From contig NZ_QUGI01000001.1 of assembly GCF_003478995.1 (NCBI RefSeq), positions 403,852 through 467,851 of the forward strand: DNA of 64,000 nt, in the 5' to 3' direction. The DNA is from Pseudoflavonifractor sp. AF19-9AC (GTDB taxonomy: Bacteria; Bacillota; Clostridia; Oscillospirales; Oscillospiraceae). How positions within the stretch are numbered: the first letter of the stretch is position 1; each line of letters opens with the position of its first letter. Under the pieces are notes generated by a model. It was not told where the DNA came from and did not search any database. It saw nothing but the letters and a program-made list of their open reading frames with translations. Both the position numbers and the translations under genes were made by a program. Below are positions 41,485 to 48,952 of the stretch, piece by piece.

Positions 41485-42291
41485 ATGGCAATGCTGGAAT
41501 TAAGAAACCTTTCCAAGACCTTTAACCCTGGGACGGTGAATGAGAAAACCGCTCTGTCTCACCTGAATCTGACGGTGGAAGATGGGGATTTCATTACCAT
41601 TGTAGGCTCCAACGGGGCGGGCAAATCCACCCTCTTCAACGCCATTGCCGGTGTATTCTATGTGGACGAGGGCTCCATTGTGCTGGCGGGGGAGGACATC
41701 ACCTATAAACCGGAGTATAAGCGCAGCCGGGAGATGGGCCGCCTGTTCCAGGACCCTATGCGGGGGACCGCCCCCAACATGACCATTGAGGAGAATCTGG
41801 CTTTGGCCTATCTCCGCACGGCCAAGCACCAGCACGCCTTTTTCAGCCGCACCAGCAAGGCGGACCGGGCGTTTTTCCGGGAGCAGCTGGCACGGCTGGA
41901 TATGGGCCTGGAGGACCGGATGCGCCAGCCGGTGGGGTTGCTGTCCGGCGGTCAGCGTCAGGCTCTGACTCTGCTTATGTCCACTTTGGTGCCCCCAAAG
42001 GTGCTGCTGCTGGACGAGCACACCGCGGCCCTGGACCCAGGCACCGCAGAAAAGGTGCTGAAGCTGACAAAGGAGATTGTGGCAGAGCACCACATCACCA
42101 CGCTGATGGTGACCCATAACATGCATCAGGCCCTGGGGCTGGGCAACCGGACCCTGATGATGGACGGGGGCAGTGTGGTGCTGGACATCCGTGGGGAGGA
42201 GCGCGCCGGTATGACAGTGGACGGTCTGCTGGAGCGGTTCCGTACGGGAGCCGGAAAGGCACTGGACAACGACCGGATTCTGCTGTCCTGA
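41485..42291 (+). CDS. trpZ: Tryptophan ABC transporter ATPase
   Basis: A 268-aa ABC ATPase. Walker A is GSNGAGKST near 38-46, the signature is LSGGQRQAL, Walker B is VLLLDEHTAALD (a His after DE, common in this subgroup), and the switch His is in VTHNMHQAL. Start ATG 41485 follows GGAGGAGAGG; the frame is open further upstream inside trpY. It energises the TrpXY importer. Confidence 0.93.
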   Translation: MAMLELRNLSKTFNPGTVNEKTALSHLNLTVEDGDFITIVGSNGAGKSTLFNAIAGVFYVDEGSIVLAGEDITYKPEYKRSREMGRLFQDPMRGTAPNMTIEENLALAYLRTAKHQHAFFSRTSKADRAFFREQLARLDMGLEDRMRQPVGLLSGGQRQALTLLMSTLVPPKVLLLDEHTAALDPGTAEKVLKLTKEIVAEHHITTLMVTHNMHQALGLGNRTLMMDGGSVVLDIRGEERAGMTVDGLLERFRTGAGKALDNDRILLS

Positions 42292-42306
42292 GCAAAACAT
42301 CCACAT

Positions 42307-42340
42307 GGGCCGCCGCGGCAAGTGCGCGGCGGTCCTTTTC
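42307..42340 (+). terminator. Terminator after trpZ
   Basis: GGCCGCCGCG pairs with CGCGGCGGTC, followed by CTTTTC. It also lies just before the pseudouridine synthase gene. Confidence 0.75.
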
Positions 42341-42356
42341 TGAGGAGGTATGCCGT

Positions 42357-43082
42357 ATGGCACAGGAGCGTTTGGATAAGCTGCTCTCCTCCACGGGACG
42401 CTGGTCCCGGAAGGAGGTCAAGGAGCTGGTGCGCCATGGACGGGTGCGGGCCAATGAAGTGCTCGTGGCCCGGCCGGAGGACAAATATGATCCGGAAACC
42501 ACCGCCATTCAGGTGGACGGAGAACTGGTGGACTGCGCTCCCTTTGTCTACATCATGCTCCACAAGCCGGCGGGCCTTCTGTCTGCCACCGAGGACAAGC
42601 GTCAGAAGACCGTACTGGGCCTGCTGCCGGAGTACCTGCGGCGGCGGGGGCTGTTTCCGGTGGGGAGGCTCGACAAAGATACCACGGGGCTTCTGCTCAT
42701 TACTGATGACGGGGCACTGGCCCATGAGCTGCTCTCTCCCAAGAAGCATGTGGACAAGGTGTACCTTGCGCAAGTAGAGGGGCAGGTAAACCAGGAGGAT
42801 GTGGACGTTCTGGCAGAAGGAATGGTGCTGGGGGATGGAACCCGGTGCCTCCCGGCAGGGCTGAAACCTCTGGAGGATGGAAGCCGCTGTCTGGTCACGT
42901 TGCGGGAGGGAAAGTATCACCAGGTGAAGCGAATGCTGGCCGCCCGAGGAAAACCGGTGCTGACTTTGAAGCGGTTATCCATGGGCCCATTGGTGCTGGA
43001 TGACGGCTTAAATCCCGGAAATTGGCGCTTTTTGACACCAAATGAGCGGGTTTCTCTTCAAAGGGCGGTATCACGCACCTGA
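42357..43082 (+). CDS. 16S rRNA-type pseudouridine synthase (RsuA/RluB family)
   Basis: A 241-aa enzyme. An N-terminal S4 RNA-binding domain (RLDKLLSSTGRWSRKEVKELVRHGRV) is followed by the catalytic domain with the active-site Asp in VGRLDKDTTGLLLITDDG, and then KVYLAQVEG and the C-terminal EGKYHQVKRMLAARG. The family isomerises a specific uridine in 16S rRNA (RsuA, position 516) or 23S rRNA (RluB, RluF); the short form here fits RsuA best. Start ATG 42357 follows GAGGAGG. Confidence 0.93.
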   Translation: MAQERLDKLLSSTGRWSRKEVKELVRHGRVRANEVLVARPEDKYDPETTAIQVDGELVDCAPFVYIMLHKPAGLLSATEDKRQKTVLGLLPEYLRRRGLFPVGRLDKDTTGLLLITDDGALAHELLSPKKHVDKVYLAQVEGQVNQEDVDVLAEGMVLGDGTRCLPAGLKPLEDGSRCLVTLREGKYHQVKRMLAARGKPVLTLKRLSMGPLVLDDGLNPGNWRFLTPNERVSLQRAVSRT

Positions 43083-43122
43083 GGTTTTTGGTCGTTTTCC
43101 ACAAAAAAATAGAGAAAACCTC

Positions 43123-43152
43123 TTGCCAAAGGCGGGGGGGACCCGTTATAAT
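43123..43152 (+). promoter_or_regulatory. Promoter of the PucR/CdaR regulator gene
   Basis: TTGCCA (43123-43128), an 18-nt spacer and TATAAT (43147-43152). Just upstream, GAGGTTTT (43081-43088) and AAAACCTC form an inverted repeat at the end of the preceding gene. Confidence 0.65.
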
Positions 43153-43187
43153 AAGGATATGCTTTGAGCGTAATAGGAGGGATGGAT

Positions 43188-44279
43188 GTGTCTAGCAGGA
43201 TGTTCCAAGGAGTCGTCCTCCAGATGAAGGACAGCGTCAACCGCATGGTGGGCGTGATTGATTCTGACGGGATTGTGGTGGCTTGCAGTGAGCTGACCTG
43301 TATTGGGGAGCATTGGGCCGGTGCAGTTTCTGCCATCAATGCGGCGGAAAATACTGAGGCCTATTTTGAAGGAAAAGTGTTCAAGCCCCTGGCTGGCTGG
43401 GGTGCTCAGTTTGACTATGCCGCCTTTGTCAAGGGCGAGGACGAGCTGGCCGTGTCCCTCTGTGCGGTGGCCGTGGTTGCCTTTAATGGTGCCAAGACCT
43501 ACTATGAGGAGAAGCATGACAAGGCCACCTTTGTAAAGAATATTATTTCGGATAACATTCTGCTGGGGGATATTTATACCCAGGCCAAGGAGCTCCATTT
43601 TGTCTCTGAGGCGCCCCGGGCCGCCTTCCTGGTGCGCCAGCTGGGCCCCGCAGACGTGAGCACCATTGATGTGATCCGCGGCCTGTTCCCGGATGAGCAG
43701 ACGGACTTTGTCATCTCCATCAATGAGACCGACGTGGCCCTCATCAAGCAGCTGTCCGAGGGTGCGGATATCAAGGAGCTGCAAAAGATTGCCAAGCAGA
43801 TCTCCACCGCCGTTTCCCAGGAGCTGGGCATCAAGGTGGTCATCGGCATTGGTACCGTGGTCAACCACATCCGCGACCTGGCCCGGGCCTATAAGGAAGC
43901 CGGCGTGGCCATTGACGTGGGTAAGGTGTTTGAGACGGAGAAGACCGTCATCAACTATGAGAACCTGGGTATTGGCCGTCTGATTTATCAGCTGCCCACC
44001 ATCCTGTGCCAGATGTTCCTCCAGGAAGTGTTTAAGAAGAACCCCATTGATGCCCTGGATCAGGAGACCCTGCTCACCATCAATAAGTTCTTTGAGAACA
44101 ATCTGAATGTGTCTGAGACTGCCCGGAAGCTGTTTGTCCACCGGAACACTCTGGTGTACCGCCTGGAGAAAATCAAGAAGCTCACCGGCCTCGATCTGCG
44201 GGAGTTTGACGATGCCATTACCTTCAAGGTTGCTTTGATGGTAAAGAAGTACCTCATTTCCCGGGGAATTGAATCCTGA
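43188..44279 (+). CDS. PucR/CdaR-family transcriptional regulator
   Basis: A 363-aa regulator. The C-terminal PucR-type helix-turn-helix is clear (NNLNVSETARKLFVHRNTLVYRLEKIKKLTGLDLRE). A GGDEF-like central region and an N-terminal putative sugar-diacid sensor-like part (residues 1-130) precede it. In the family such proteins activate catabolic genes in response to diacids, purines or amino acids; here no target is adjacent. The start is GTG 43188, 7 nt after AGGAGG; the ATG at 43182 is too close to that site. Confidence 0.88.
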   Translation: MSSRMFQGVVLQMKDSVNRMVGVIDSDGIVVACSELTCIGEHWAGAVSAINAAENTEAYFEGKVFKPLAGWGAQFDYAAFVKGEDELAVSLCAVAVVAFNGAKTYYEEKHDKATFVKNIISDNILLGDIYTQAKELHFVSEAPRAAFLVRQLGPADVSTIDVIRGLFPDEQTDFVISINETDVALIKQLSEGADIKELQKIAKQISTAVSQELGIKVVIGIGTVVNHIRDLARAYKEAGVAIDVGKVFETEKTVINYENLGIGRLIYQLPTILCQMFLQEVFKKNPIDALDQETLLTINKFFENNLNVSETARKLFVHRNTLVYRLEKIKKLTGLDLREFDDAITFKVALMVKKYLISRGIES

Positions 44280-44287
44280 TTTTAGAA

Positions 44288-44325
44288 GAAAAAGCCGTCT
44301 GCTATTGCAGACGGCTTTTTTGTTT
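44288..44325 (+). terminator. Terminator of the PucR/CdaR gene
   Basis: AAAAAGCCGTCTGC and GCAGACGGCTTTTTTGTTT. Confidence 0.95.
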
Positions 44326-44365
44326 GTACGCAGGGAAATGGGGCTTGCATTCACTTGGGTTATGA

Positions 44366-44402
44366 GTTACAATAAAGTAACAAAAATGACAAAATAATTA
44401 CA
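44366..44402. promoter_or_regulatory. WalR-like direct repeats upstream of ftsEX
   Basis: On the minus strand, TGTTAC-N5-TGTAAC (44382-44366) fits the WalR consensus TGTWAH-N5-TGTWAH. A second, imperfect pair (TGTAAT-N5-TGTCAT, 44402-44386) is adjacent. They lie about 75 bp upstream of the ftsE -35. Confidence 0.5.
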
Positions 44403-44454
44403 AAACATTATTTTCGGAAAGACGGAAAATGGGGGAACGGAGCTGATTTAGTCA

Positions 44455-44483
44455 TTTACATAACGCAGGATCTGTGGTACACT
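44455..44483 (+). promoter_or_regulatory. Promoter of ftsEX
   Basis: TTTACA (44455-44460), a 17-nt spacer and TACACT (44478-44483) with TGG before it. Confidence 0.75.
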
Positions 44484-44541
44484 TTCCATAAGCGCTTTTC
44501 AGCGCGAGGGTTGAAATTGAAAGAGATTTACGGAGGAGCAC

Positions 44542-45231
44542 ATGATACGGCTCATAGATGTATATAAGGAATATGACAACGGAACCAAGGCCCTGAAAGG
44601 GGTCAATATGCGTATCGACGACGGAGAGTTCGTCTTTCTGGTGGGACCTTCCGGATCGGGAAAGTCCACGGTAATCAAGCTGATTACCGGAGAGATTGCA
44701 GCCACTGAGGGGAAACTGATGGTCAACGGCTACAGCCTGAACAACATTGCACCCCGGCAGATCCCCTATATGCGGCGCACTTTGGGCATTATCTTCCAGG
44801 ATTTCCGGCTCATTGAGAAGAAGACAGTGTACGAAAACCTGTCCTTCGCCATGCGGGCCATCGGAGCCTCCCCCCGGGAGGTTCGCCGGCGCATCCCCTA
44901 TGTGCTGCAGCTGGTAGGGCTGGAGCAGAAGGCGGACCGGTATCCCGGACAGCTGTCCGGCGGCGAGCAGCAGCGTGTGGCCATTGCCCGGGCGCTGGTG
45001 AACAACCCCAGCATGATCATTGCCGACGAGCCTACGGGTAACCTGGACCCCCAGCGTTCCCTGGAGATCATGATGCTGCTGGAGCGGATCAACGAGCTGG
45101 GCACCACCATGCTGGTGGTCACCCACGAGAAAAATCTGGTCAACCGCTTTTCTAAGCGGGTGGTGGCCATTGAAAACGGACGGATCATCAGCGACGAGAC
45201 AGGTGGGTACTACAATGGCGAGAAAATTTGA
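44542..45231 (+). CDS. ftsE: Cell-division ATP-binding protein FtsE
   Basis: A 229-aa ABC ATPase of the FtsEX mechanotransmission complex at the septum. Walker A is GPSGSGKST near 36-44, the signature is LSGGEQQRVA, and Walker B is MIIADEPTGNLD. It starts with MIRLIDVYKEYDNGTKALKGVN, typical of FtsE. Start ATG 44542 follows GGAGGAG. ftsX overlaps its 3' end by 17 nt. Confidence 0.97.
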   Translation: MIRLIDVYKEYDNGTKALKGVNMRIDDGEFVFLVGPSGSGKSTVIKLITGEIAATEGKLMVNGYSLNNIAPRQIPYMRRTLGIIFQDFRLIEKKTVYENLSFAMRAIGASPREVRRRIPYVLQLVGLEQKADRYPGQLSGGEQQRVAIARALVNNPSMIIADEPTGNLDPQRSLEIMMLLERINELGTTMLVVTHEKNLVNRFSKRVVAIENGRIISDETGGYYNGEKI

Positions 45232-46105
45232 CGCAGGATATTATTTCAGTGAAGGCTTCCACTCCATTTTTACCCACGGCTTTATGTCCTTTGCCGCTGT
45301 GTGTATGATTGTGGCCTGCCTTCTGATTATGGGCTCCTTTTCCCTGCTGGCGGTGAACTTGGACCACATGCTGGGAGATCTGGAGGCAGAAAACGAGTTT
45401 TTGGCCTACATAGATGAGAATTACACGGAGGAGGAGGCCCGGGCCCTTCAAAGTCAGATCGAGGCCGTGCCCAATGTGTCCAATGTGACCTTTGTTACCC
45501 GTGCAGAGGCGCTGGAGGACTGGAAAGAAGGGCGTGCAGAGAACGATCTGCTGAATTCCCTTCAGCCGGAAGTGCTTCGGGACCGTTACCGCATTCATGT
45601 GGCGGATATTGAACAGCTGGGCCAGACCGTGGATCAGGTGGAACAGATTGGCGGAGTGGCAGATACCAGTGTGGCGCTGGAAATTGCTCAGGGCTTTGTG
45701 CTGGTGCGCAACATTGCCACCGGCGTGGCGGCGGTGCTCATCGGCATCCTGCTGGTGGTGTCCCTCTTTATCATCGCCAACACCATTAAGCTGGCCACCT
45801 TCTATCGCCGGGAGGAAATCGCCATCATGAAGATGTGCGGTGCCACCAACGCCTTTGTTCAGTGGCCCTTCGTGGTGGAGGGCATGCTGCTGGGTCTGAC
45901 CGGCGCACTCATTGCCTTTTTTGCCCAGTGGGGCATTTATCAGCTGGTGGCCAAGCTGATTATTCAGGGCAATGGCCTGTCTCTGGTCACGGTGACCAGC
46001 TATACCTCCATGGCCCCCAACATTCTGATGGTGTTCTGCGGAACGGGTGCACTCATCGGTGTGGGCGGTTCTCTGCTGGCCATCCGGAAGTTCCTTCAGG
46101 TCTGA
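45215..46105 (+). CDS. ftsX: Cell-division membrane protein FtsX
   Basis: A 296-aa protein with four hydrophobic segments (about 24-46, 170-195, 222-245 and 265-290) and a large extracellular loop after TM1 (about 47-165) that in FtsX binds a peptidoglycan-hydrolase coiled coil. The C-terminal FtsX/MacB-type region keeps RREEIAIMKMCGATN. ATG 45215 lies within the end of ftsE. It activates wall hydrolases outside the cell using ATP hydrolysis by FtsE; the two M23 proteins downstream are the natural partners. Confidence 0.96.
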   Translation: MARKFDAGYYFSEGFHSIFTHGFMSFAAVCMIVACLLIMGSFSLLAVNLDHMLGDLEAENEFLAYIDENYTEEEARALQSQIEAVPNVSNVTFVTRAEALEDWKEGRAENDLLNSLQPEVLRDRYRIHVADIEQLGQTVDQVEQIGGVADTSVALEIAQGFVLVRNIATGVAAVLIGILLVVSLFIIANTIKLATFYRREEIAIMKMCGATNAFVQWPFVVEGMLLGLTGALIAFFAQWGIYQLVAKLIIQGNGLSLVTVTSYTSMAPNILMVFCGTGALIGVGGSLLAIRKFLQV

Positions 46106-46124
46106 TTCTAAAAGGAGAGATACC

Positions 46125-46226
46125 ATGAAGCGGCAAAAGAGACAGCGTATGATGATGGCTATTCTGGCCGGATTGATGGTGGTGGTACTGCTGCTGCCTA
46201 TCCTGGCCAATATTATGATTCACTGA
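46125..46226 (+). CDS. 33-aa single-pass membrane peptide
   Basis: A tiny gene with a strong AAAGGAG 8 nt before ATG 46125. The peptide is MKRQKRQR followed by one hydrophobic helix (MMMAILAGLMVVVLLLPILANIMI) and H. The positive N-terminus implies an inside-N orientation with the helix in the membrane. It lies 19 bp after ftsX and 26 bp before the first M23 gene, all co-directional, so it is part of the division operon. It could be a small regulator of FtsEX or of hydrolase export. No family is recognised. Confidence 0.65.
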   Translation: MKRQKRQRMMMAILAGLMVVVLLLPILANIMIH

Positions 46227-46252
46227 CCATCGCGACGGATGAGGAGCAAGCA

Positions 46253-47491
46253 ATGAAATACACAGCGAAAGGATTCCGAAAAATAATTTCTCTGCTGGTG
46301 GCGCTGGCGCTGCTGGTACCCCTTACGGGAGAGGTTTCTGTGATGCCGGCTGCGGCCGTCACCCAGGCGGAGATTGACGATTTGAAGGATCAGGCGGCAG
46401 ACCTGGACAGCCAGCGGGCGGAGCTTCAGCAGCAGCTGAAGGCCATTCAGGCGGACAAGAGCAAGGCTCTGGAGCAGAAGAGCTTGCTGGAGCAGCAGAT
46501 TGATGCCACTCAGGCGGAGATCAATAATATCCAGTCTCAAATCCAGAAGTACAGTGAGCTCATCACCCAGAAAGAGAGCGAGCTGGCCCAGGCGGAGGAG
46601 CAGGAGCAGCAGCTCTATGAGCTCTTTTGCGAGCGGGTGCGGTACATGGAGGAGGAGGGAGAGGTCTCTTACTGGTCCATCCTCTTTTCCTCCAGTGATT
46701 TTTCCGACCTATTGGATAACTTCATGATGGTGGAAGAGATCATCGACTACGACAACAGCGTCATGGAGGAACTCCTGGCCCTGCAGGAACAGATTGAAGC
46801 AGATAAGGCGGATCTGGAGACCTCCAAGTCGGAACAGGAGGCGGCCAAGGTCAAGCAGGAAGAGGCCAAGGCGGCCCTGAAGGAACAGGAATCCCAGGTG
46901 GATGCCCTGATTCAGGAGATCAGCGGCAAGGAAGACCAGCTGGAGGCTGCGGAAGCTCAGTTGAAGGCGGCCGCCAACGCCATGGACGCAGAGATCAAGC
47001 GTCTGGAAAAGGAGATGGCCGACCAGATTGCCAATGTGCCCAGTGAGTCAGGGTTCCTTTGGCCTCTGCCCTCCAGTTGGAATACCCTGTCTTCCCTGTA
47101 CGGAAGCCGAATCCACCCCATTACCGGTAAGCCCAACAACCATACCGGCATTGACATCCCCGCCTCCAAGAATACCAACATCTACGCAGCTAAGAGCGGC
47201 GTGGTCACGACCTCTACGTATAACAGCTCTTACGGCAACTATGTGGTGATCTCCCACAGCGACGGAACCTCCACCCTGTACGCCCACATGAATAAGCGGG
47301 CCGTGTCCAAGGGACAGACTGTATCTCAGGGACAGGTCATTGGCTATGTGGGTACCACGGGTTCTTCCACCGGTAACCACCTCCATTTCGAGGTCCGTGT
47401 CAATGGTAATCGTACCGACCCGGTGAACTACTTCAAAGACAAGACTCTATATGTGACCTCTGGAGGCAAGAAAGTGCTTTTGGAGCACTGA
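46253..47491 (+). CDS. EnvC/PcsB-like murein hydrolase (coiled coil plus M23), copy 1
   Basis: A 412-aa secreted protein. The signal peptide is about 1-35. A long coiled coil (about 36-265) begins VTQAEIDDLKDQAADLDSQR, with an intervening EEGEVSYWSILFSSSDFSDLLDN segment. The C-terminal peptidase M23 (about 280-410) follows. The M23 zinc and catalytic residues are complete (HTGID, YAHM, GNHLHFEV), unlike degenerate EnvC activators, so it may cut peptidoglycan itself. The architecture and the position after ftsEX point to an FtsX-activated hydrolase. GAGGAG precedes ATG 46253. Confidence 0.93.
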   Translation: MKYTAKGFRKIISLLVALALLVPLTGEVSVMPAAAVTQAEIDDLKDQAADLDSQRAELQQQLKAIQADKSKALEQKSLLEQQIDATQAEINNIQSQIQKYSELITQKESELAQAEEQEQQLYELFCERVRYMEEEGEVSYWSILFSSSDFSDLLDNFMMVEEIIDYDNSVMEELLALQEQIEADKADLETSKSEQEAAKVKQEEAKAALKEQESQVDALIQEISGKEDQLEAAEAQLKAAANAMDAEIKRLEKEMADQIANVPSESGFLWPLPSSWNTLSSLYGSRIHPITGKPNNHTGIDIPASKNTNIYAAKSGVVTTSTYNSSYGNYVVISHSDGTSTLYAHMNKRAVSKGQTVSQGQVIGYVGTTGSSTGNHLHFEVRVNGNRTDPVNYFKDKTLYVTSGGKKVLLEH

Positions 47492-47502
47492 GCGAATCTC
47501 AG

Positions 47503-47536
47503 AAAAACCGACACGGCCTCTGCTGTGCCGGTTTTT
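47503..47536 (+). terminator. Terminator after M23 copy 1
   Basis: AACCGACACGGC and GCTGTGCCGGTT with TTTT, closely resembling the terminator after copy 2, so the duplication included it. Confidence 0.85.
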
Positions 47537-47632
47537 TCAAAACTGGAGGGAAGCGGCTATCTGCGGCAGAGACGCAGATCCGTCTCCGGTACGAACGTGC
47601 ATTTGTTCTGTGACTGAGAAGGGGCGGCTTTC

Positions 47633-48883
47633 ATGAAAACTGGAATGAACGTGGTGCGAAAGGTAATTTCTCTTCTGGTGGTGCTGACTTTGCTGGTACC
47701 ACTGGCGGGGGAGGTGGCAGTCATGCCCGCCTCCGCGGTCACTCAGGCGGAGATCGATGACCTGAAGGACCAGGCGGCGGATCTGGACAGTCAGCGGGCG
47801 GAGCTTCAGCAGCAGCTGAAGGCCATCCAGGCGGACAAAAGCAAGGCGCTGGAAAAGAAACGCCTGTTGGAGCAGCAGATGAACGCCACTCAGGCGGAGA
47901 TCAATAACATTCAGACCCAAATCCAGAAGTACAGTGAGCTCATCACCCAGAAAGAGGGGGAGCTGGCTCAGGCAGAGGAACAGGAGCAGCAGCTTTATGA
48001 GGAATTCTGCCAGCGGGTACGGTACATGGAGGAGGAGGGAGAGGTCTCCTACTGGTCTATTCTCTTTTCCTCCAGCGATTTTTCGGACCTGCTGGATAAC
48101 TTCATGATGGTGGAGGAGATCATCGACTACGACAACAGCGTCATGGAGGAGCTTCTGGCGCTCCAGGAACAGATCAAAGCAGACAAGGCCGACCTGGAGA
48201 ACTCCAAAGCGGAGCAGGAGGCGGCCAAGGTCAAACAGGTAGCCGCCCAGGAGGCCTTGAAGGACCAGGAGTCCCAGGTGGACGCCCTCCTGGAAGAGAT
48301 CAACGGCCAGGAGGAACTGGTGAAGGAGGCGGAGGCGGAGTTGAGGGCAGCGGCCAACGCTGTGGACGATGAGATCAAGCGCCTGGAGCAGGAGATGGCC
48401 GACCAGATCGGCAATGTTCCCAGCGAATCGGGCTTCCTCTGGCCTCTGCCCTCCAGCCGGAACACCCTGTCCTCCCTGTTTGGGACCCGGAAGGACCCGT
48501 TCACCGGCAGGCCGGGCAACCACACCGGAATTGACGTTCCCGCTCCCAAGAATACCCCCATCTACGCTGCTAAAAGCGGCGTGGTCACTACCTCGGTCTA
48601 CGGCTCAGGATCCTCCTGGTCCTATGGCAACTACGTGGTAGTCTCCCACAGCGACGGAACCTCCACCCTCTACGCCCACATGAACAGCCGGGCGGTGTCC
48701 AAGGGGGAGACCGTCTCCCAGGGGCAGGTGGTTGGCTATGTGGGTACCACAGGCCGGTCCACCGGCAACCACCTCCACTTTGAGGTGCGGGTGCATGGAA
48801 CCCGGAAAGATCCTGTGGACTACTTTGGAGACAAGACCCTCTACTACCGCTCGGGCGGTAAGACCGTCCTGCTCCCACATTGA
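47633..48883 (+). CDS. EnvC/PcsB-like murein hydrolase (coiled coil plus M23), copy 2
   Basis: A 416-aa paralogue of the preceding gene, with near-identical coiled coil over long stretches (for example the whole segment after VTQAEIDDLKDQ) and an M23 domain with the same HTGID, YAHM and GNHLHFEV residues. It differs mainly in the last third, with a 4-residue insertion in a surface loop (SYGNY region). It is a tandem duplication. ATG 47633 follows AAGGGGCGG. It may form alternative complexes with FtsX or act at a different stage of growth or sporulation (inference). Confidence 0.93.
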   Translation: MKTGMNVVRKVISLLVVLTLLVPLAGEVAVMPASAVTQAEIDDLKDQAADLDSQRAELQQQLKAIQADKSKALEKKRLLEQQMNATQAEINNIQTQIQKYSELITQKEGELAQAEEQEQQLYEEFCQRVRYMEEEGEVSYWSILFSSSDFSDLLDNFMMVEEIIDYDNSVMEELLALQEQIKADKADLENSKAEQEAAKVKQVAAQEALKDQESQVDALLEEINGQEELVKEAEAELRAAANAVDDEIKRLEQEMADQIGNVPSESGFLWPLPSSRNTLSSLFGTRKDPFTGRPGNHTGIDVPAPKNTPIYAAKSGVVTTSVYGSGSSWSYGNYVVVSHSDGTSTLYAHMNSRAVSKGETVSQGQVVGYVGTTGRSTGNHLHFEVRVHGTRKDPVDYFGDKTLYYRSGGKTVLLPH

Positions 48884-48893
48884 TGAAAAATTC

Positions 48894-48929
48894 AAAAAAC
48901 CGACACGGCTTTGCCGCGCCGGTTTTTTG
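48894..48929 (+). terminator. Terminator after M23 copy 2
   Basis: AAAAAACCGACACGGC and GCCGCGCCGGTTTTTT, near-identical in design to the one after copy 1. Confidence 0.88.
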
Positions 48930-48952
48930 TCCCCTAAAGGAGAATGATTGAT

